From contig NZ_BCQW01000011.1 of NCBI RefSeq assembly GCF_001552275.1, positions 39,013 through 103,012 on the forward strand: a stretch of DNA of 64,000 nucleotides, written 5' to 3'. Position 1 is the first letter of the stretch. Every line of letters starts with the position of its first letter. Origin of the DNA: Amphibacillus sediminis NBRC 103570. GTDB taxonomy: Bacteria > Bacillota > Bacilli > Bacillales > Amphibacillaceae. The translations under genes were made by a program, and so were the position numbers. Shown piece by piece: positions 1 to 9,336 of this stretch. The notes beneath the pieces were generated by a model. It was not told the origin of the DNA. It was given only the letters and a program-made list of their open reading frames with translations, and searched no databases.

Positions 1-317
1 TTCAAGAAGTGGACTAACATTCCCTGCCCCTTCAAATGCAAGGTAACGATCTAGGAGAGATACGTACGCCTCCTTTTCTCGATCTCGATAATAGTTTCTC
101 TATTTTTCGACTTGTCCAAAGAGGATATCTATATGGGTTTTCCGTTTATCCAAAAGTCTGTTTCTGTTTTTTCCTGTGCGATTTGTTGATCCAGATCCTC
201 TAACAACTTTTTCATGACGACTGAAAAAGTTTCCTGTAATTGTCTCCAAACGAAATGCTCAATTTGTTTTAAATTTGGGTATTTTGTGGTATTCTTCTGC
301 ATGAGGATTTTCTCCAT
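1..317 (-). pseudogene. ISLre2-type (UPF0236) transposase remnant, N-terminal part
   Basis: A 62-residue open frame begins at 317 (MEKILMQKN) and stops near 129. Reading continues in another frame on the same strand and gives phrases typical of ISLre2 transposases, such as RNYYRDREKEAYVSLLDRY and LAFEGAGNVSPLLE, with a further in-frame stop near 104. The gene is therefore broken by at least one frameshift and one stop, and it runs off the left edge of the window. Family assignment is from remembered conserved phrases, not from a search. It is the first of three different insertion sequence remnants crowded into the first 2.5 kb. Confidence 0.6.
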
Positions 318-414
318 TGTGTGTGATCTTGTTTTGTCGACTATGATTTTACCAAGGAGTCACCATCTTTATCATGTAATATGCTTACAAATCTACCGCG
401 CTTTCTCTTGGTGC

Positions 415-472
415 CCCGATGTTGTAGTGAACGATTTCCTAATCCTTCACTACAACATCGGGTTTAGTTTTT
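415..472 (+). terminator. Strong hairpin with T-run
   Basis: A perfect 17-bp stem (CCCGATGTTGTAGTGAA and its complement, 415-431 and 446-462) with a 14-nt loop is followed by TTTAGTTTTTT on the plus strand. It looks like a rho-independent terminator or an insertion sequence end structure. No plus-strand gene precedes it, so its origin in the ISLre2 or ISL3 debris is likely. The rest of 318-608 shows no coding region. Confidence 0.5.
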
Positions 473-608
473 TGCCCACATTAATTTTACTCATACAATT
501 AGAAGATCAAGTCTAAATGTTGTATCAGATTAAGTCATTAATAGTATACCTTTCTTAGAAAGCTCATATTTAGACCAATCTTGCGACACCTTTCCGCCCC
601 TCAGCTTT

Positions 609-1072
609 CATGATTATGATCGGAAGAAGTGTAAACGTATGAAACATGTCTTTCATAAAGCGAAGGATCGATTAAAAGAAGATGAGCTTTGGCATTTAGA
701 AAGTTATTTAAACCTGTCTACAGAGTTAAGAGAGGCCTACGAATTATAGGAAGCCTATCGAGAATGGTTTGATATAGCAAAATTAATCGGTAAAGAGCAA
801 ATAGTCCAAGTAAAAGAAGGTCTACAATCCTTTTACCAAAAGGTAATAAACTCAGGAATTCCTGAAATGATTAGTATCAAGACGTTTCAAAACTGGCAGG
901 TAGAAATATTAAATAGTTTTGTATATGACTATTCTAACGGCTTCTTAGAGGGATTAATAATACCACGAAGGTTATGAAGAGAAATGCATATGGTTTTAGG
1001 AGTTTTAAACGTTTTAGGGCAAAGATCTTATTAGCAAGACAGTATAAAGAAGTTGGGTTACATGTTGGGTAA
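609..1072 (+). pseudogene. ISL3-family transposase remnant, C-terminal part
   Basis: The plus strand reads KHVFHKAKDRLKEDELWHLE and later NSFVYDYSNGFLEG and KRNAYGFRSFKRFRAKILLA, the usual C-terminal region of ISL3-family DDE transposases. An in-frame TAG lies at 747-749, and a one-base loss near 953-962 (within FLEGLNNTTK) shifts the frame, so the gene is dead. The N-terminal half is missing. Stop codon at 1070-1072. A hairpin (GTGGCG...CGCCAC) and an inverted-repeat sequence reading on the minus strand GGCTCTACGTCAAATGTTGG follow, but that repeat is split by the IS256 insertion, its outer part now lying at 2484-2492. Confidence 0.7.
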
Positions 1073-1106
1073 AGTGGCGAAATATAATCGCCACCCCAAC
1101 ATTTGA

Positions 1107-2475
1107 GGGCTTGTCAAGAAAAGTGTGTAAGTTATTTTAAATACTTCAACACACGTTCATTAAGATGGTCATGGATTAATACCTGGTTCATCACCATTGC
1201 CCATTGTTGAATATGGCCACTTTCCCACTTGTTTTCAAGTTCTTTCGATCGTAAATATAATACTTTTAGAAGAGCGTTCTCATTTGGGAATGCTCCTTTT
1301 TTAGTCACTTTTCTAAAGCTGGAATGTATGCTTTCTACCGCATTGGTAGTGTACATGACTTTGCGTAGGGCACTTCCATAATCAAATAGTTGTTCCACAT
1401 GGGAGACGTTTTCGTTTCGATACATCAATAGCTCCTGGATAGGCAGACCATTGTTGTTGAAAGCTTTCGAATGCACTATGACAAGCCTTAAGACTTGGTG
1501 CACTATACACCTTTTTTAAGGCAGCCGTGAAAGGTTTATAGTCTTTACTTGGTACGTACTTAATTGAATTTCGAATGAGATGAACGATGCAGCGTTGCAC
1601 GATTACTTGTGGGAAAATAGCACGAGCTCCATCTTCTAATCCACTTACTCCATCCATGGAAATAAAGAAAATATCTTCTACACCACGAGCTTTTATTTCA
1701 TCAAAAATTTGCATCCATTTATGCTTACTTTCCATTTCATTTAACCATAGACCAAGAATGTCTTTCTTTCCTTCCATGGTATAGCCTAACATAGTATAAA
1801 CAGCGTATTTCTTTGTCTCGTAGTCGTTACGTACGGTCGTATAAAGGCAATCTACGAACACAAAAGGATAACAGTTGCTTAAAGGGCGACTTTGCCACTC
1901 TTCTAAATCAGGAAGCACAGTATCTGTAATATCGGATATCATTTCATGAGACACGGAGAATCCATAGATATCTTCTATCGTAGATGAAATATCTCGCTGA
2001 GACATTCCTCTTGCATACATGGAGATGACTTTATCCTCGATGGCAGAAACATCTCTTTTACGCTTTGGAATAAGTTGGTTCAAATGAACCGTCACGATCA
2101 CGAGGTACGGCAATATCCACTTCGCCAGCAGTCGTTTTGACTTTCTTTTTTCCGTACCCGTTCCGTCTATTGTTTGTTTCTTTTTCTCCCTTATCATTGG
2201 ATTCATAGCCCAAATGATGATTCATTTCACCTTTTAACATCGATTCAAACATCGGTCCGAATATGTCCTTTAATGCATGTTGCATATCTTCTACAGATTT
2301 TGGTTGATACTGTTCAATAATCTTGTTAGCTAATTCTACGGAGTTAGGATCTCTTTTAGGTTTGCCCATTTAAAACACTCCTCTAGCTTTATATTTATTA
2401 TTCTACCAAATAAAAAAACTGTGTGAGTAAGAAACCGTATGCATTTCTTACTTACACAGTTTTTATTACACTCCC
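1107..2475 (-). mobile_element. IS256-family insertion sequence with 8-bp target duplication
   Basis: The element is bounded by 26-bp imperfect inverted repeats at 1107-1132 and 2450-2475 (20 of 26 positions identical, outer GGG, inner TGTGTAAGT). The 8 bases ACATTTGA occur directly outside each end (1099-1106 and 2476-2483), a perfect target-site duplication of the size expected for IS256. Removing the element and one duplicate restores a continuous ISL3-type terminal repeat ending at 2492, so IS256 jumped into an older ISL3 copy. The transposase inside is frameshifted, so the copy is probably non-autonomous, but its ends look intact. Confidence 0.88.
1134..2369 (-). pseudogene. IS256-family transposase, two frameshifts
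   Basis: Three overlapping reading pieces (2369 down to 2058, about 2095 to 1382, about 1450 to 1134) together form a normal-length IS256 Mutator-type transposase of about 400 residues. Recognisable parts are the N-terminal GYGKKKVKTTAGEVDIAVPR, the DDE residues in FVDCLY and SMDGVSGLEDG, and the glutamate in TTNAVES. The first frame change falls near 2076 (after DGSFEP) and the second near 1440-1450 (after YPGAI). IS256 transposases are normally one frame, so these are read as inactivating mutations rather than programmed shifts. Sequencing error cannot be excluded. Confidence 0.85.
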
Positions 2476-2515
2476 ACATTTGACGTAGAGCCATTTTAAA
2501 AGCTTTCCTGTAAAC

Positions 2516-5500
2516 TTACACCTCTACATACTCCAAATTACCTGCTCTATCTTCTGTCATGAAGCCTTTTTTTACGTTTAAGTTAATAGCTTCCTGCACG
2601 TACATTTCTGTATTAGAGGTTGTACGATTATAACCAAGTTGTTTAGAAATTTCCCTGATTAAATCGGCTTTTGGTAAACGTAATGCCGTCTTCATAATGT
2701 TTAGGACACCATTAGCATATTCTATCTTACTAATATCTTGCAAATCTCTTCGGTACTGATCTTTCATACGAAAGTCGTTATAGGAGTTGGACTGCTCTTT
2801 GTCCGCCCACAGGAATGTGCCTTTCTCTTCTGTAGTTTGGAAGACCTTTAATCCTACCAATGCATCTTGGAGCACCATTTCCAGCTTGGCACCACTTCTA
2901 GAGAATCCCCAAGCGTTTAGAATAGTTTTGGTTAAACTCGAAAAGCTAACAGGCGCTTCTTTATTTATAATCTGTTTGATCTGTTCTTGAATGACAGGTT
3001 TACCTTCAAACGTGTAAAATAAATCGTTAGGTAATTCTACATCTTCTAACTGAGCGGGCTCAAAATAGCTAGTTTGCTTCGTTTCGACAGATATGGTAAG
3101 GTTACTGATTTTATCATGTATGGATGTTTGCTCTTTTTTTGAATCGACTTTTGTCACTTTGGTTGTGTCCCGCTTATCTTGTTCAATTTGTTGTAGTTGA
3201 GCTAGTAGTTCTTCCATTTGTTTCTCTTCATTGTGCCACCATTCAATGGACCATACTTTAATAATATGCCACCCCAATCTTTTCAACATAAGATCGCCCT
3301 GTTTGTTGCGGTCCCTGGTGGTTGTAAATTCTGCATAACGATGACCGTCTACTTGTATAGCAGCAAGATACTTTCCCTTATTATGACCGTCTAGTACTGC
3401 TAAATCTACTTTGAAATCACTGTTGCCTACGTTCGTCTCTACTTGATAACCATGTTGCTTTAGAGCTTCTTTTATTTTCGGAATAATGACGGTAGAGTTT
3501 ACAAGTTTTCTGTTTGCCTCACTATTTACCTCTGTAGGAATTTTTCCTCTTTTGGCAAAAGTCATAAACGCCCTTAAGCTACGGACTCCATCAGCCTTAG
3601 TGCGGGATAGGTTGATTTTATCTGGTTCCATAGACGCATAAATAATCATTTCCCTTTTAGCGCGGGAGACTGCTACGTTAAGACGGCGCCAACCTCCTTC
3701 ACGATTTAATGGACCGAAATTCATGGTCATATTTCCGGTGTGATCAGGTCCATAGCCAACTGTAAACAAAATAATGTCACGTTCATCGCCTTGAACATTT
3801 TCTAGGTTCTTAACAAAGACGGGTTCCTCCACCTCATCAGTAAAATATTTTTCTAGGGAGGAGTCTTGTCTAAGTCTCTCGTCGATCATGTCTTCGATCA
3901 ATGTTTGTTGTGGCTGACTGAAGGTGACAACACCAATACTCTCATGCTGCTTTGTCGGGTTCCTTAGCCTTGTAAAGATTTCGTTGACGATAGCCTCAGC
4001 TTCCTGTATGTTCTGCTTCGTCTTGCCACGATCATAGATACCTTCAACATTATTAAATGTCACTCTAGAGTTAATATCATCGACAGATGGAAAAGTGACC
4101 AATTTATTGTCGTAGAAGTGATGGTTTGAAAAAGAGATTAAGCTTTCATGTTCACTTCGATAATGCCATCTCAGGTGTTTTTGCGGTAGTTGTACTGCCA
4201 GAGTATCATCAAGTACACTCTCCATATCCTGTAAATCAAAGTTTTCTTCTTCCTGTTTTGCCCCAAAGAAGTTTGTCGGTGGTAACTGCTTAGGATCGCC
4301 TACCACGATGACATTTTTACCTCTCCCCATTGCACCAATTGCTTCGCTAGTAGGTAACTGAGAGGCTTCATCGAAAATAACTAAATCAAATTTAGGAAAA
4401 GACGGGTCTAAGTATTGTGCAACAGATAACGGACTCATTAGCATACAAGGTTTAATTTTCGGTAAAAGATTTTTAATCCTTTGAAATAATTGGCGAATTG
4501 CTATGCCGCGTCCTTTGCTCTTGATGGCTTTAGCCAAGATGCCAGGTTCAGAGTTTGCAATGGTATTATGCAATAAGTCCGGTACACGGCTCATTAACTT
4601 AACATAGACTTCGAGTTTGGTTAACTCACTAAGTTCATCGTCAAAGGCATTAAATTTGTCGAGTTTATTCTCAAAGCTTGCTTTCGAAAACTGTGATAAC
4701 TCTGCTCTTGCTGAGATTTCTCCGTCAATTCTTAAACGGTAGAATCCATATAAATAAGTAGAAAGAAGTTCATCATGATGGAGACTGCCGGCAAGATATG
4801 CTGTCGTTATATTATCAAGTTTCAATTCTTCTGCTTCTTTTATCACGCTGGCAAGCTTACAGTTATCTTTCAGTTCTGGCAATGCTTCCATTAAACGGAC
4901 AGCTTTATTCTTACTATTAATAGCCCAATTTTCCATATCAGGTTCATGAAGATTTTCAGCAAGCAACTCTTGCTCGATTTTATCCCAGCTTACCATTATG
5001 GCTTTATAACCGTTGGTAAAGTTGTCCATTTGTAACTTTATCTGTTGATTAAAGAAGCTCTGTTTATTGGTTTGTAGCAAATTTGCAATAACCGGAAGTG
5101 ATTCGTGTGATGATTTCAGCAGTGTACGGATTAAAGTACGTACATCTGTCATCCATTCCACAGCTTTTTCTATCCCACGCCAATTTCCATCTACATGCTG
5201 CCAAAGATTAGGGAAGTACTGCTTCATCATATCTTCATTCTGTTTTAAGAATTCTTTCCTGTGCTTAATCTCTCGAATTGAATTAATAATTGTTTCGATC
5301 TCATCCGTTTCGATCTTATCATTGGTCTTTAGGAATTTCTTAAATTCCTTCTTGATTTTCCCTTTTTCTAGCATTTTTTTAAGGAACCAGCTGTTCTCAG
5401 CTAATCGGAAACTCTGCAACAATGCCTCTGAATCAAGCTTTAAAATCGAGTGGTCGAACCGTTCTGCTATCTTATCTGACGCATCATTAAGTTCACGTCC

Positions 5501-8326
5501 TACAGTAGTAACTTCTATGATTTCTTTCTTCAATTTGTCAAAGTTCTCATTGCCCAAAATCTCTATTTCTGCATCTGGTATGTCCTTAAGTAAAGGAATG
5601 ATCTTATAAATAAATAAGTACCAGCTATGGTCTTTGCGTTCATGTGTTAATTCCATCTCAGTCAAGCTTATGTCTAATTGGATAAGCTTTTCTGTATCAA
5701 CTTCTATTAATGATAATTCTTGCTTGAGGGTATCCTGTAGAGCAAGCGAGTAGTTGGTTTGCCTTATTCTCAACCACGGATTTTCTGTCACATTGCCACA
5801 AGTCTCAGCAATAATTTCTAAGTCTTCTATGGTTTGCTTCGTATGGCGGAGTTTTACTTCATTCATTTCCATCACATAATCTCGATCAAATGCAATCATC
5901 TCTTTAGGAGCAGATAGATTTGAATATGTTTCAATCATTTCAAAAATACTTTGGCCAAGCGAAGTATTTTGATGAAGATCGTGTACATACCTATTTAACT
6001 CTTTTTTTAGTACTTTTACTTCTTCAAACTTCTCATACCAATTTGTTCCTTTCACATTCCTTTGGGCTTCAAAAGAACGTTCCAGCTGTATTAATATATC
6101 TTTTTTCTGCCCCTTGTTTGAGTAAACTTCTAGACAGAAATCTGCTAGGCCAATAGACTCCAATCGATTTTGCACCACATTTAAGGCAGCCATTTTTTCT
6201 GCAACGAATAGCACTGTTTTTCCTGTTGCGAGTGCGTGAGAAATCATGTTTGTAATTGTTTGTGACTTACCTGAGCCTGGAGGTCCATGCAAGACAAAAC
6301 TATTATCCTCTGCCGTTGCTAGGATGGCTTCAGTCTGTGAGCTGTCTGAACTTAATGGTGCAAATATCTTCGCTTCCTCATCCTCTTTTGTTGTCAAGGA
6401 ACCGGAGAAAGATTCATTCCGCTTTCCAAGGTAGTTTCCTTCCACCAAGCTTTTAACTACTTTGTTTTCTTTGAGCTGATCGGAATGGTTGACAAGGTCA
6501 TTCCACATAACGAATTTGGAAAAAGAAAAAACACCGATGCTTGCATTTTCGTAAACATCCCAGCTTTTCATTTGCATAATAATTCGCCGCATAGTTGTCA
6601 GTACTTTTCTGACATCAGCACCATGTTCATCTTGAGGTATGTTGTATAGCCTTGATGCATCGATACCAAAGGTCTGCTTTAGATACTCAATTAAGGAGAT
6701 ATTAATTAGGATTTCTTCGTCTCGTGCTCTTATGTAATAGCCTTTTTTTGCAGATAGCCGGACAAGATCTATCGGCAGGAGCAAAATGGGCGCAAACCGT
6801 TCTTTGGAATAGGATTTAGGGTCATACCATTTTAAGAACCCTAGTGCAATAAATAAGGAGTTGGCTCCAGTCTCCTCAAGCGTATTTTTGGATTTCCTGT
6901 ATAGCTTAATGAGCTCTTTTTCTAATTTGACGTCAGGCAATACAGCTCTTAGTCTATTGTTTTTCATATCATCTGCTAAAATTTTGCTGTTCAATAGTTC
7001 TTTTTGGTCTTTAAAATCTCTGACCTTATGCCGCCATTCGTTTGGTAAAGGTTCGATAAATACTTTTTTTCCCATGGAAAGGATATCCTCAACCTCATCA
7101 AGTCCCGATGTAACTACTGGAACACCCTGGGTATGAATGCGATAATTCAGCAAATTATTACGTAAACTCATATCAATTAATTTATTTTGCCAATAAGTAA
7201 TCTTATCTTCATTGCTTTGGTCTGGCGACTGCTCCTCTTCCGGAATGATATCAACTTTCTCGAAGCTAAAGTGATTATTTATTCTGACAGGCTCAGCAGG
7301 TTGAACTGCGATTTGGATATTAGACCCGACATTATTTTTTAGAGAGAGTGGTTTTATTTGACCGATTCTGCTTCTATGGATGTCCACAAAAAAGTCGAAG
7401 TAACCTGGCTTGTTCAGGGTACTTTCTGCAGATTGAACAGCACTATGGAATGTAGACTTTTCATTAGTTAATAATGTTGATTCTACAGCGATAATATCAT
7501 GTATTCCGCTTGCCATACTTTTTGTTAGCAAACTCTTGTCATCCTGAAAACTATCTGGGGAGCTATATTCCTTTAACCAGAAAGCAGGATAGGCGTGGCC
7601 ACGGAAAAAAACGATAAGTGGATGAATACCTATCGACTCTGCACATGCCGCATATAACAGTGTTAAGTCCAAGCAGGTACCTAACTTATGTTCCTTTATT
7701 ATGTCAGGGAAACGAATTTTCTGTCCCTGGGTCTCAAAGCTGGCAGGGGGATTGGCATAGGAAATTTCCTGAGATTGAATGGCAGAATAAATAGCAGAAA
7801 GCTGTGCAATAACACGGTTAGGGTCCCCACTTTGATAGCCATCCATAGCATTTGTGTCGCTTTTCTCTTGCATGATCTTGGAAGCTTGTTTAATAATGTC
7901 CATCACAAAGGGTCGATTAGGCGTAACGAAGCTTGAGATAATCTCAGGGATTACGTTAGCGCCTGGCCATGAATCAAAGGAGAGAATATCCACTGGAAGC
8001 TTTTTTTGATATGCTTCCTTGTCCCCGATTCTAATTTTTAAACTGAAATGTCCTGTGATACTTTCATCTAGGTTTATAAGATAATCCGCTGATAATGGAA
8101 TGTCAGGATGGATTTCTATAGTTTCTTCGGGATTTAATACTTCAATGTGTATGGTTTCGGGTTCAAAGAACGAAGGGTTAGAGGATAACTCTATTTTAAT
8201 ATCATGGTGCTTCTCCTCACTTATGTTTTCAATGGATAAGCGCTTCATAAACGGTACATGGTTTTGTTGCAGGGCGAAGCTAATCTTTTCATCATATTCA
8301 TAATTACAGGCTATTAATCTCTCCAC
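2516..8326 (-). CDS. hheA: Hhe-type DUF4011 / SF1 helicase / Vsr-like nuclease defence protein
   Basis: A giant single-gene protein of 1936 residues. In order it shows a transglutaminase-like segment (Cys218 in LGTCLDLTLLYA, His in RGHAYPAFWL), a DUF4011 start near 380 (YWQNKLIDMSLRNNLLNYR), Walker A GPPGSGKS at 681-688, a DExx box FDEASQLPT at 1319, later SF1 motifs (WHYRSEHESLI, ENVQGDERDII, LNVAVSRAKREM), a Vsr/MTES_1575-type nuclease fold near 1640-1700 (IQVDGHRYAE, LGWHIIKVWSIEWW) and a C-terminal DUF3320-like tail. This architecture matches the Hhe anti-phage protein (DUF4011-helicase-Vsr). GTG at 8326 is chosen because AGGAGG lies 7 nt upstream; an upstream ATG at 8353 precedes that site and lacks one. 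An extended -10 TGTTATAAT on the minus strand lies at 8376-8383. The gene is flanked by insertion sequence debris, which fits horizontal transfer. Nucleic acid target and trigger cannot be read from sequence. Confidence 0.85.
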   Translation of the reverse strand: MERLIACNYEYDEKISFALQQNHVPFMKRLSIENISEEKHHDIKIELSSNPSFFEPETIHIEVLNPEETIEIHPDIPLSADYLINLDESITGHFSLKIRIGDKEAYQKKLPVDILSFDSWPGANVIPEIISSFVTPNRPFVMDIIKQASKIMQEKSDTNAMDGYQSGDPNRVIAQLSAIYSAIQSQEISYANPPASFETQGQKIRFPDIIKEHKLGTCLDLTLLYAACAESIGIHPLIVFFRGHAYPAFWLKEYSSPDSFQDDKSLLTKSMASGIHDIIAVESTLLTNEKSTFHSAVQSAESTLNKPGYFDFFVDIHRSRIGQIKPLSLKNNVGSNIQIAVQPAEPVRINNHFSFEKVDIIPEEEQSPDQSNEDKITYWQNKLIDMSLRNNLLNYRIHTQGVPVVTSGLDEVEDILSMGKKVFIEPLPNEWRHKVRDFKDQKELLNSKILADDMKNNRLRAVLPDVKLEKELIKLYRKSKNTLEETGANSLFIALGFLKWYDPKSYSKERFAPILLLPIDLVRLSAKKGYYIRARDEEILINISLIEYLKQTFGIDASRLYNIPQDEHGADVRKVLTTMRRIIMQMKSWDVYENASIGVFSFSKFVMWNDLVNHSDQLKENKVVKSLVEGNYLGKRNESFSGSLTTKEDEEAKIFAPLSSDSSQTEAILATAEDNSFVLHGPPGSGKSQTITNMISHALATGKTVLFVAEKMAALNVVQNRLESIGLADFCLEVYSNKGQKKDILIQLERSFEAQRNVKGTNWYEKFEEVKVLKKELNRYVHDLHQNTSLGQSIFEMIETYSNLSAPKEMIAFDRDYVMEMNEVKLRHTKQTIEDLEIIAETCGNVTENPWLRIRQTNYSLALQDTLKQELSLIEVDTEKLIQLDISLTEMELTHERKDHSWYLFIYKIIPLLKDIPDAEIEILGNENFDKLKKEIIEVTTVGRELNDASDKIAERFDHSILKLDSEALLQSFRLAENSWFLKKMLEKGKIKKEFKKFLKTNDKIETDEIETIINSIREIKHRKEFLKQNEDMMKQYFPNLWQHVDGNWRGIEKAVEWMTDVRTLIRTLLKSSHESLPVIANLLQTNKQSFFNQQIKLQMDNFTNGYKAIMVSWDKIEQELLAENLHEPDMENWAINSKNKAVRLMEALPELKDNCKLASVIKEAEELKLDNITTAYLAGSLHHDELLSTYLYGFYRLRIDGEISARAELSQFSKASFENKLDKFNAFDDELSELTKLEVYVKLMSRVPDLLHNTIANSEPGILAKAIKSKGRGIAIRQLFQRIKNLLPKIKPCMLMSPLSVAQYLDPSFPKFDLVIFDEASQLPTSEAIGAMGRGKNVIVVGDPKQLPPTNFFGAKQEEENFDLQDMESVLDDTLAVQLPQKHLRWHYRSEHESLISFSNHHFYDNKLVTFPSVDDINSRVTFNNVEGIYDRGKTKQNIQEAEAIVNEIFTRLRNPTKQHESIGVVTFSQPQQTLIEDMIDERLRQDSSLEKYFTDEVEEPVFVKNLENVQGDERDIILFTVGYGPDHTGNMTMNFGPLNREGGWRRLNVAVSRAKREMIIYASMEPDKINLSRTKADGVRSLRAFMTFAKRGKIPTEVNSEANRKLVNSTVIIPKIKEALKQHGYQVETNVGNSDFKVDLAVLDGHNKGKYLAAIQVDGHRYAEFTTTRDRNKQGDLMLKRLGWHIIKVWSIEWWHNEEKQMEELLAQLQQIEQDKRDTTKVTKVDSKKEQTSIHDKISNLTISVETKQTSYFEPAQLEDVELPNDLFYTFEGKPVIQEQIKQIINKEAPVSFSSLTKTILNAWGFSRSGAKLEMVLQDALVGLKVFQTTEEKGTFLWADKEQSNSYNDFRMKDQYRRDLQDISKIEYANGVLNIMKTALRLPKADLIREISKQLGYNRTTSNTEMYVQEAINLNVKKGFMTEDRAGNLEYVEV

Positions 8327-8734
8327 AATTTTACCTCCTATTATTCTACTCATATCATATCAGGTCATTACTGTTATTATAACAATTATTCTTTTATTTT
8401 GTTCCTTAAAAGGTAGAATATTGTAAATAATATTATTATATTGTTGACACCTGGGACAAGGGACGGTTCTCTGTCACTACCCGAAAATTATCGATTTAAA
8501 TAATATGGAGATTGCATAGGCTGAGGAGAGACAGACACTAATTAATCTCTTGGGCAGAAACATTGTAATTTGATTTTAAAATTTTTCAAAGAAGGATGTT
8601 GAACATGGGGTTAATAGAAGTAAATCAATTTTATCAGTGACTCCTTTATCTCAGTTGATTCTGAGTCGCTACGTTTTTAAACGGGCGCTCTGTGCTTTTG
8701 TCCAATTCATTACTCGTATTGATCGTTTCGTTGA

Positions 8735-8908
8735 TCAATGACCATATTTACTGTACCAGTTACCTAATGTAACATCATCTTTTCTCAAATAGTTGATAAC
8801 AGAATCTTTGTAGTAATAATTATTATTTGTTAAGGGTATCACTTTATAATCATAAATATCATTCAAAAGCCTTTCTAAGTATACCTTTTCGAGGTGTTTT
8901 ATTCTATT
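8735..8908 (-). pseudogene. Unrecognised coding remnant cut by family A repeat
   Basis: Minus-strand frame of 57 codons ending at a TGA (8735-8737), with normal-looking composition (contains YLERLLNDIYDYKVIPL and SVINYLRKDDVTLGNWY). It has no start and is abruptly bounded on its 5' side by the TTAT target site of repeat copy A1. I read it as the 3' end of a gene lost when the repeat or a larger deletion arrived. Family not recognised. The surrounding 8354-8734 holds no other gene; a GC-rich dyad lies near 8453-8480. Confidence 0.35.
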
Positions 8909-8912
8909 TTAT

Positions 8913-8998
8913 CGCAGTTTAACTGGCTGTAAGACTCCCACTACAAGAAATAAGGGAACACGTCATGTCTAAGTGGGAGATCCAACTTACACTGAGAT
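8913..8998 (+). repeat. Family A repeat, copy A1 (decayed)
   Basis: Begins right after TTAT (8909-8912) with CGCAGTTTAACTGGC, keeps the inner hairpin CTCCCACT...AAGTGGGAG, then ends in TTACACTGAGATAA, which is a second left-end sequence in reverse orientation. The normal right end is missing, so the copy is rearranged. Confidence 0.6.
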
Positions 8999-9033
8999 AA
9001 AATAACTAATTTAAAAAGGAGCAACCTATCATA

Positions 9034-9081
9034 GAAAAAAGAGCTGTCATCAAATGCATACCATGCATTTTGCGACAGCTC
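9034..9081 (-). terminator. Terminator of the aimR-aimP cassette
   Basis: Stem GAGCTGTC (9041-9048) with GACAGCTC (9074-9081), extended by an inner AAATGCAT/ATGCATTT pairing, followed on the minus strand by six T residues. It lies about 55 bp after the propeptide stop codon and closes the two-gene unit. Confidence 0.8.
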
Positions 9082-9136
9082 ATTGCCTAATTAATATCTA
9101 CTAGCTTATCCAAGCTCCTAATGTTTCTCTCTGACA

Positions 9137-9301
9137 TTACATCGAATCACCATGACCTGGATCCCAGAATAGGTTAACATGTCCCGTATCCTGCTGCACT
9201 GTTTCAGTTTCACTGTCTGGTGCATGATTATCCGCTTGTCCAATAGTTAGGCCTATAGAAATAAAGAAAGTTAGAAGCAATGACATAATAGCCCGTTTCA
9301 T
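9137..9301 (-). CDS. AimP/Phr-like secreted signalling propeptide
   Basis: Small gene of 54 residues. The start ATG at 9301 is preceded by a near-perfect ribosome binding site (AAAGGAGGTGATAAAAC). The product opens with a positive N-terminus and hydrophobic core (MKRAIMSLLLTFFISIGLTI) and a plausible signal peptidase site after GQA, then a polar acidic spacer (residues 23-40), then a short C-terminal segment NLFWDPGHGDSM. This is the layout of AimP and Phr propeptides, whose C-terminal 5-10 residues are the exported and re-imported signal. It begins 35 bp after the stop of the AimR-family receptor gene and is followed by a terminator, as in arbitrium cassettes. The mature peptide is inferred to lie within the last 8-10 residues; the exact cut is not known. 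Confidence 0.75.
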   Translation of the reverse strand: MKRAIMSLLLTFFISIGLTIGQADNHAPDSETETVQQDTGHVNLFWDPGHGDSM

Positions 9302-9336
9302 GTTTTATCACCTCCTTTTTGTAATAGTTAATCTGG

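Noticed and set aside
214..516. 100-residue plus-strand open frame
   Set aside because: It overlaps the ISLre2-type remnant antisense and runs through the 17-bp terminator stem.
8453..8482. RAYT/REP-like GC-rich dyad (GGGACAAGGGACGGTTCTC)
   Set aside because: Single copy in the window and no adjacent RAYT transposase, so it was not called as a repeat family.
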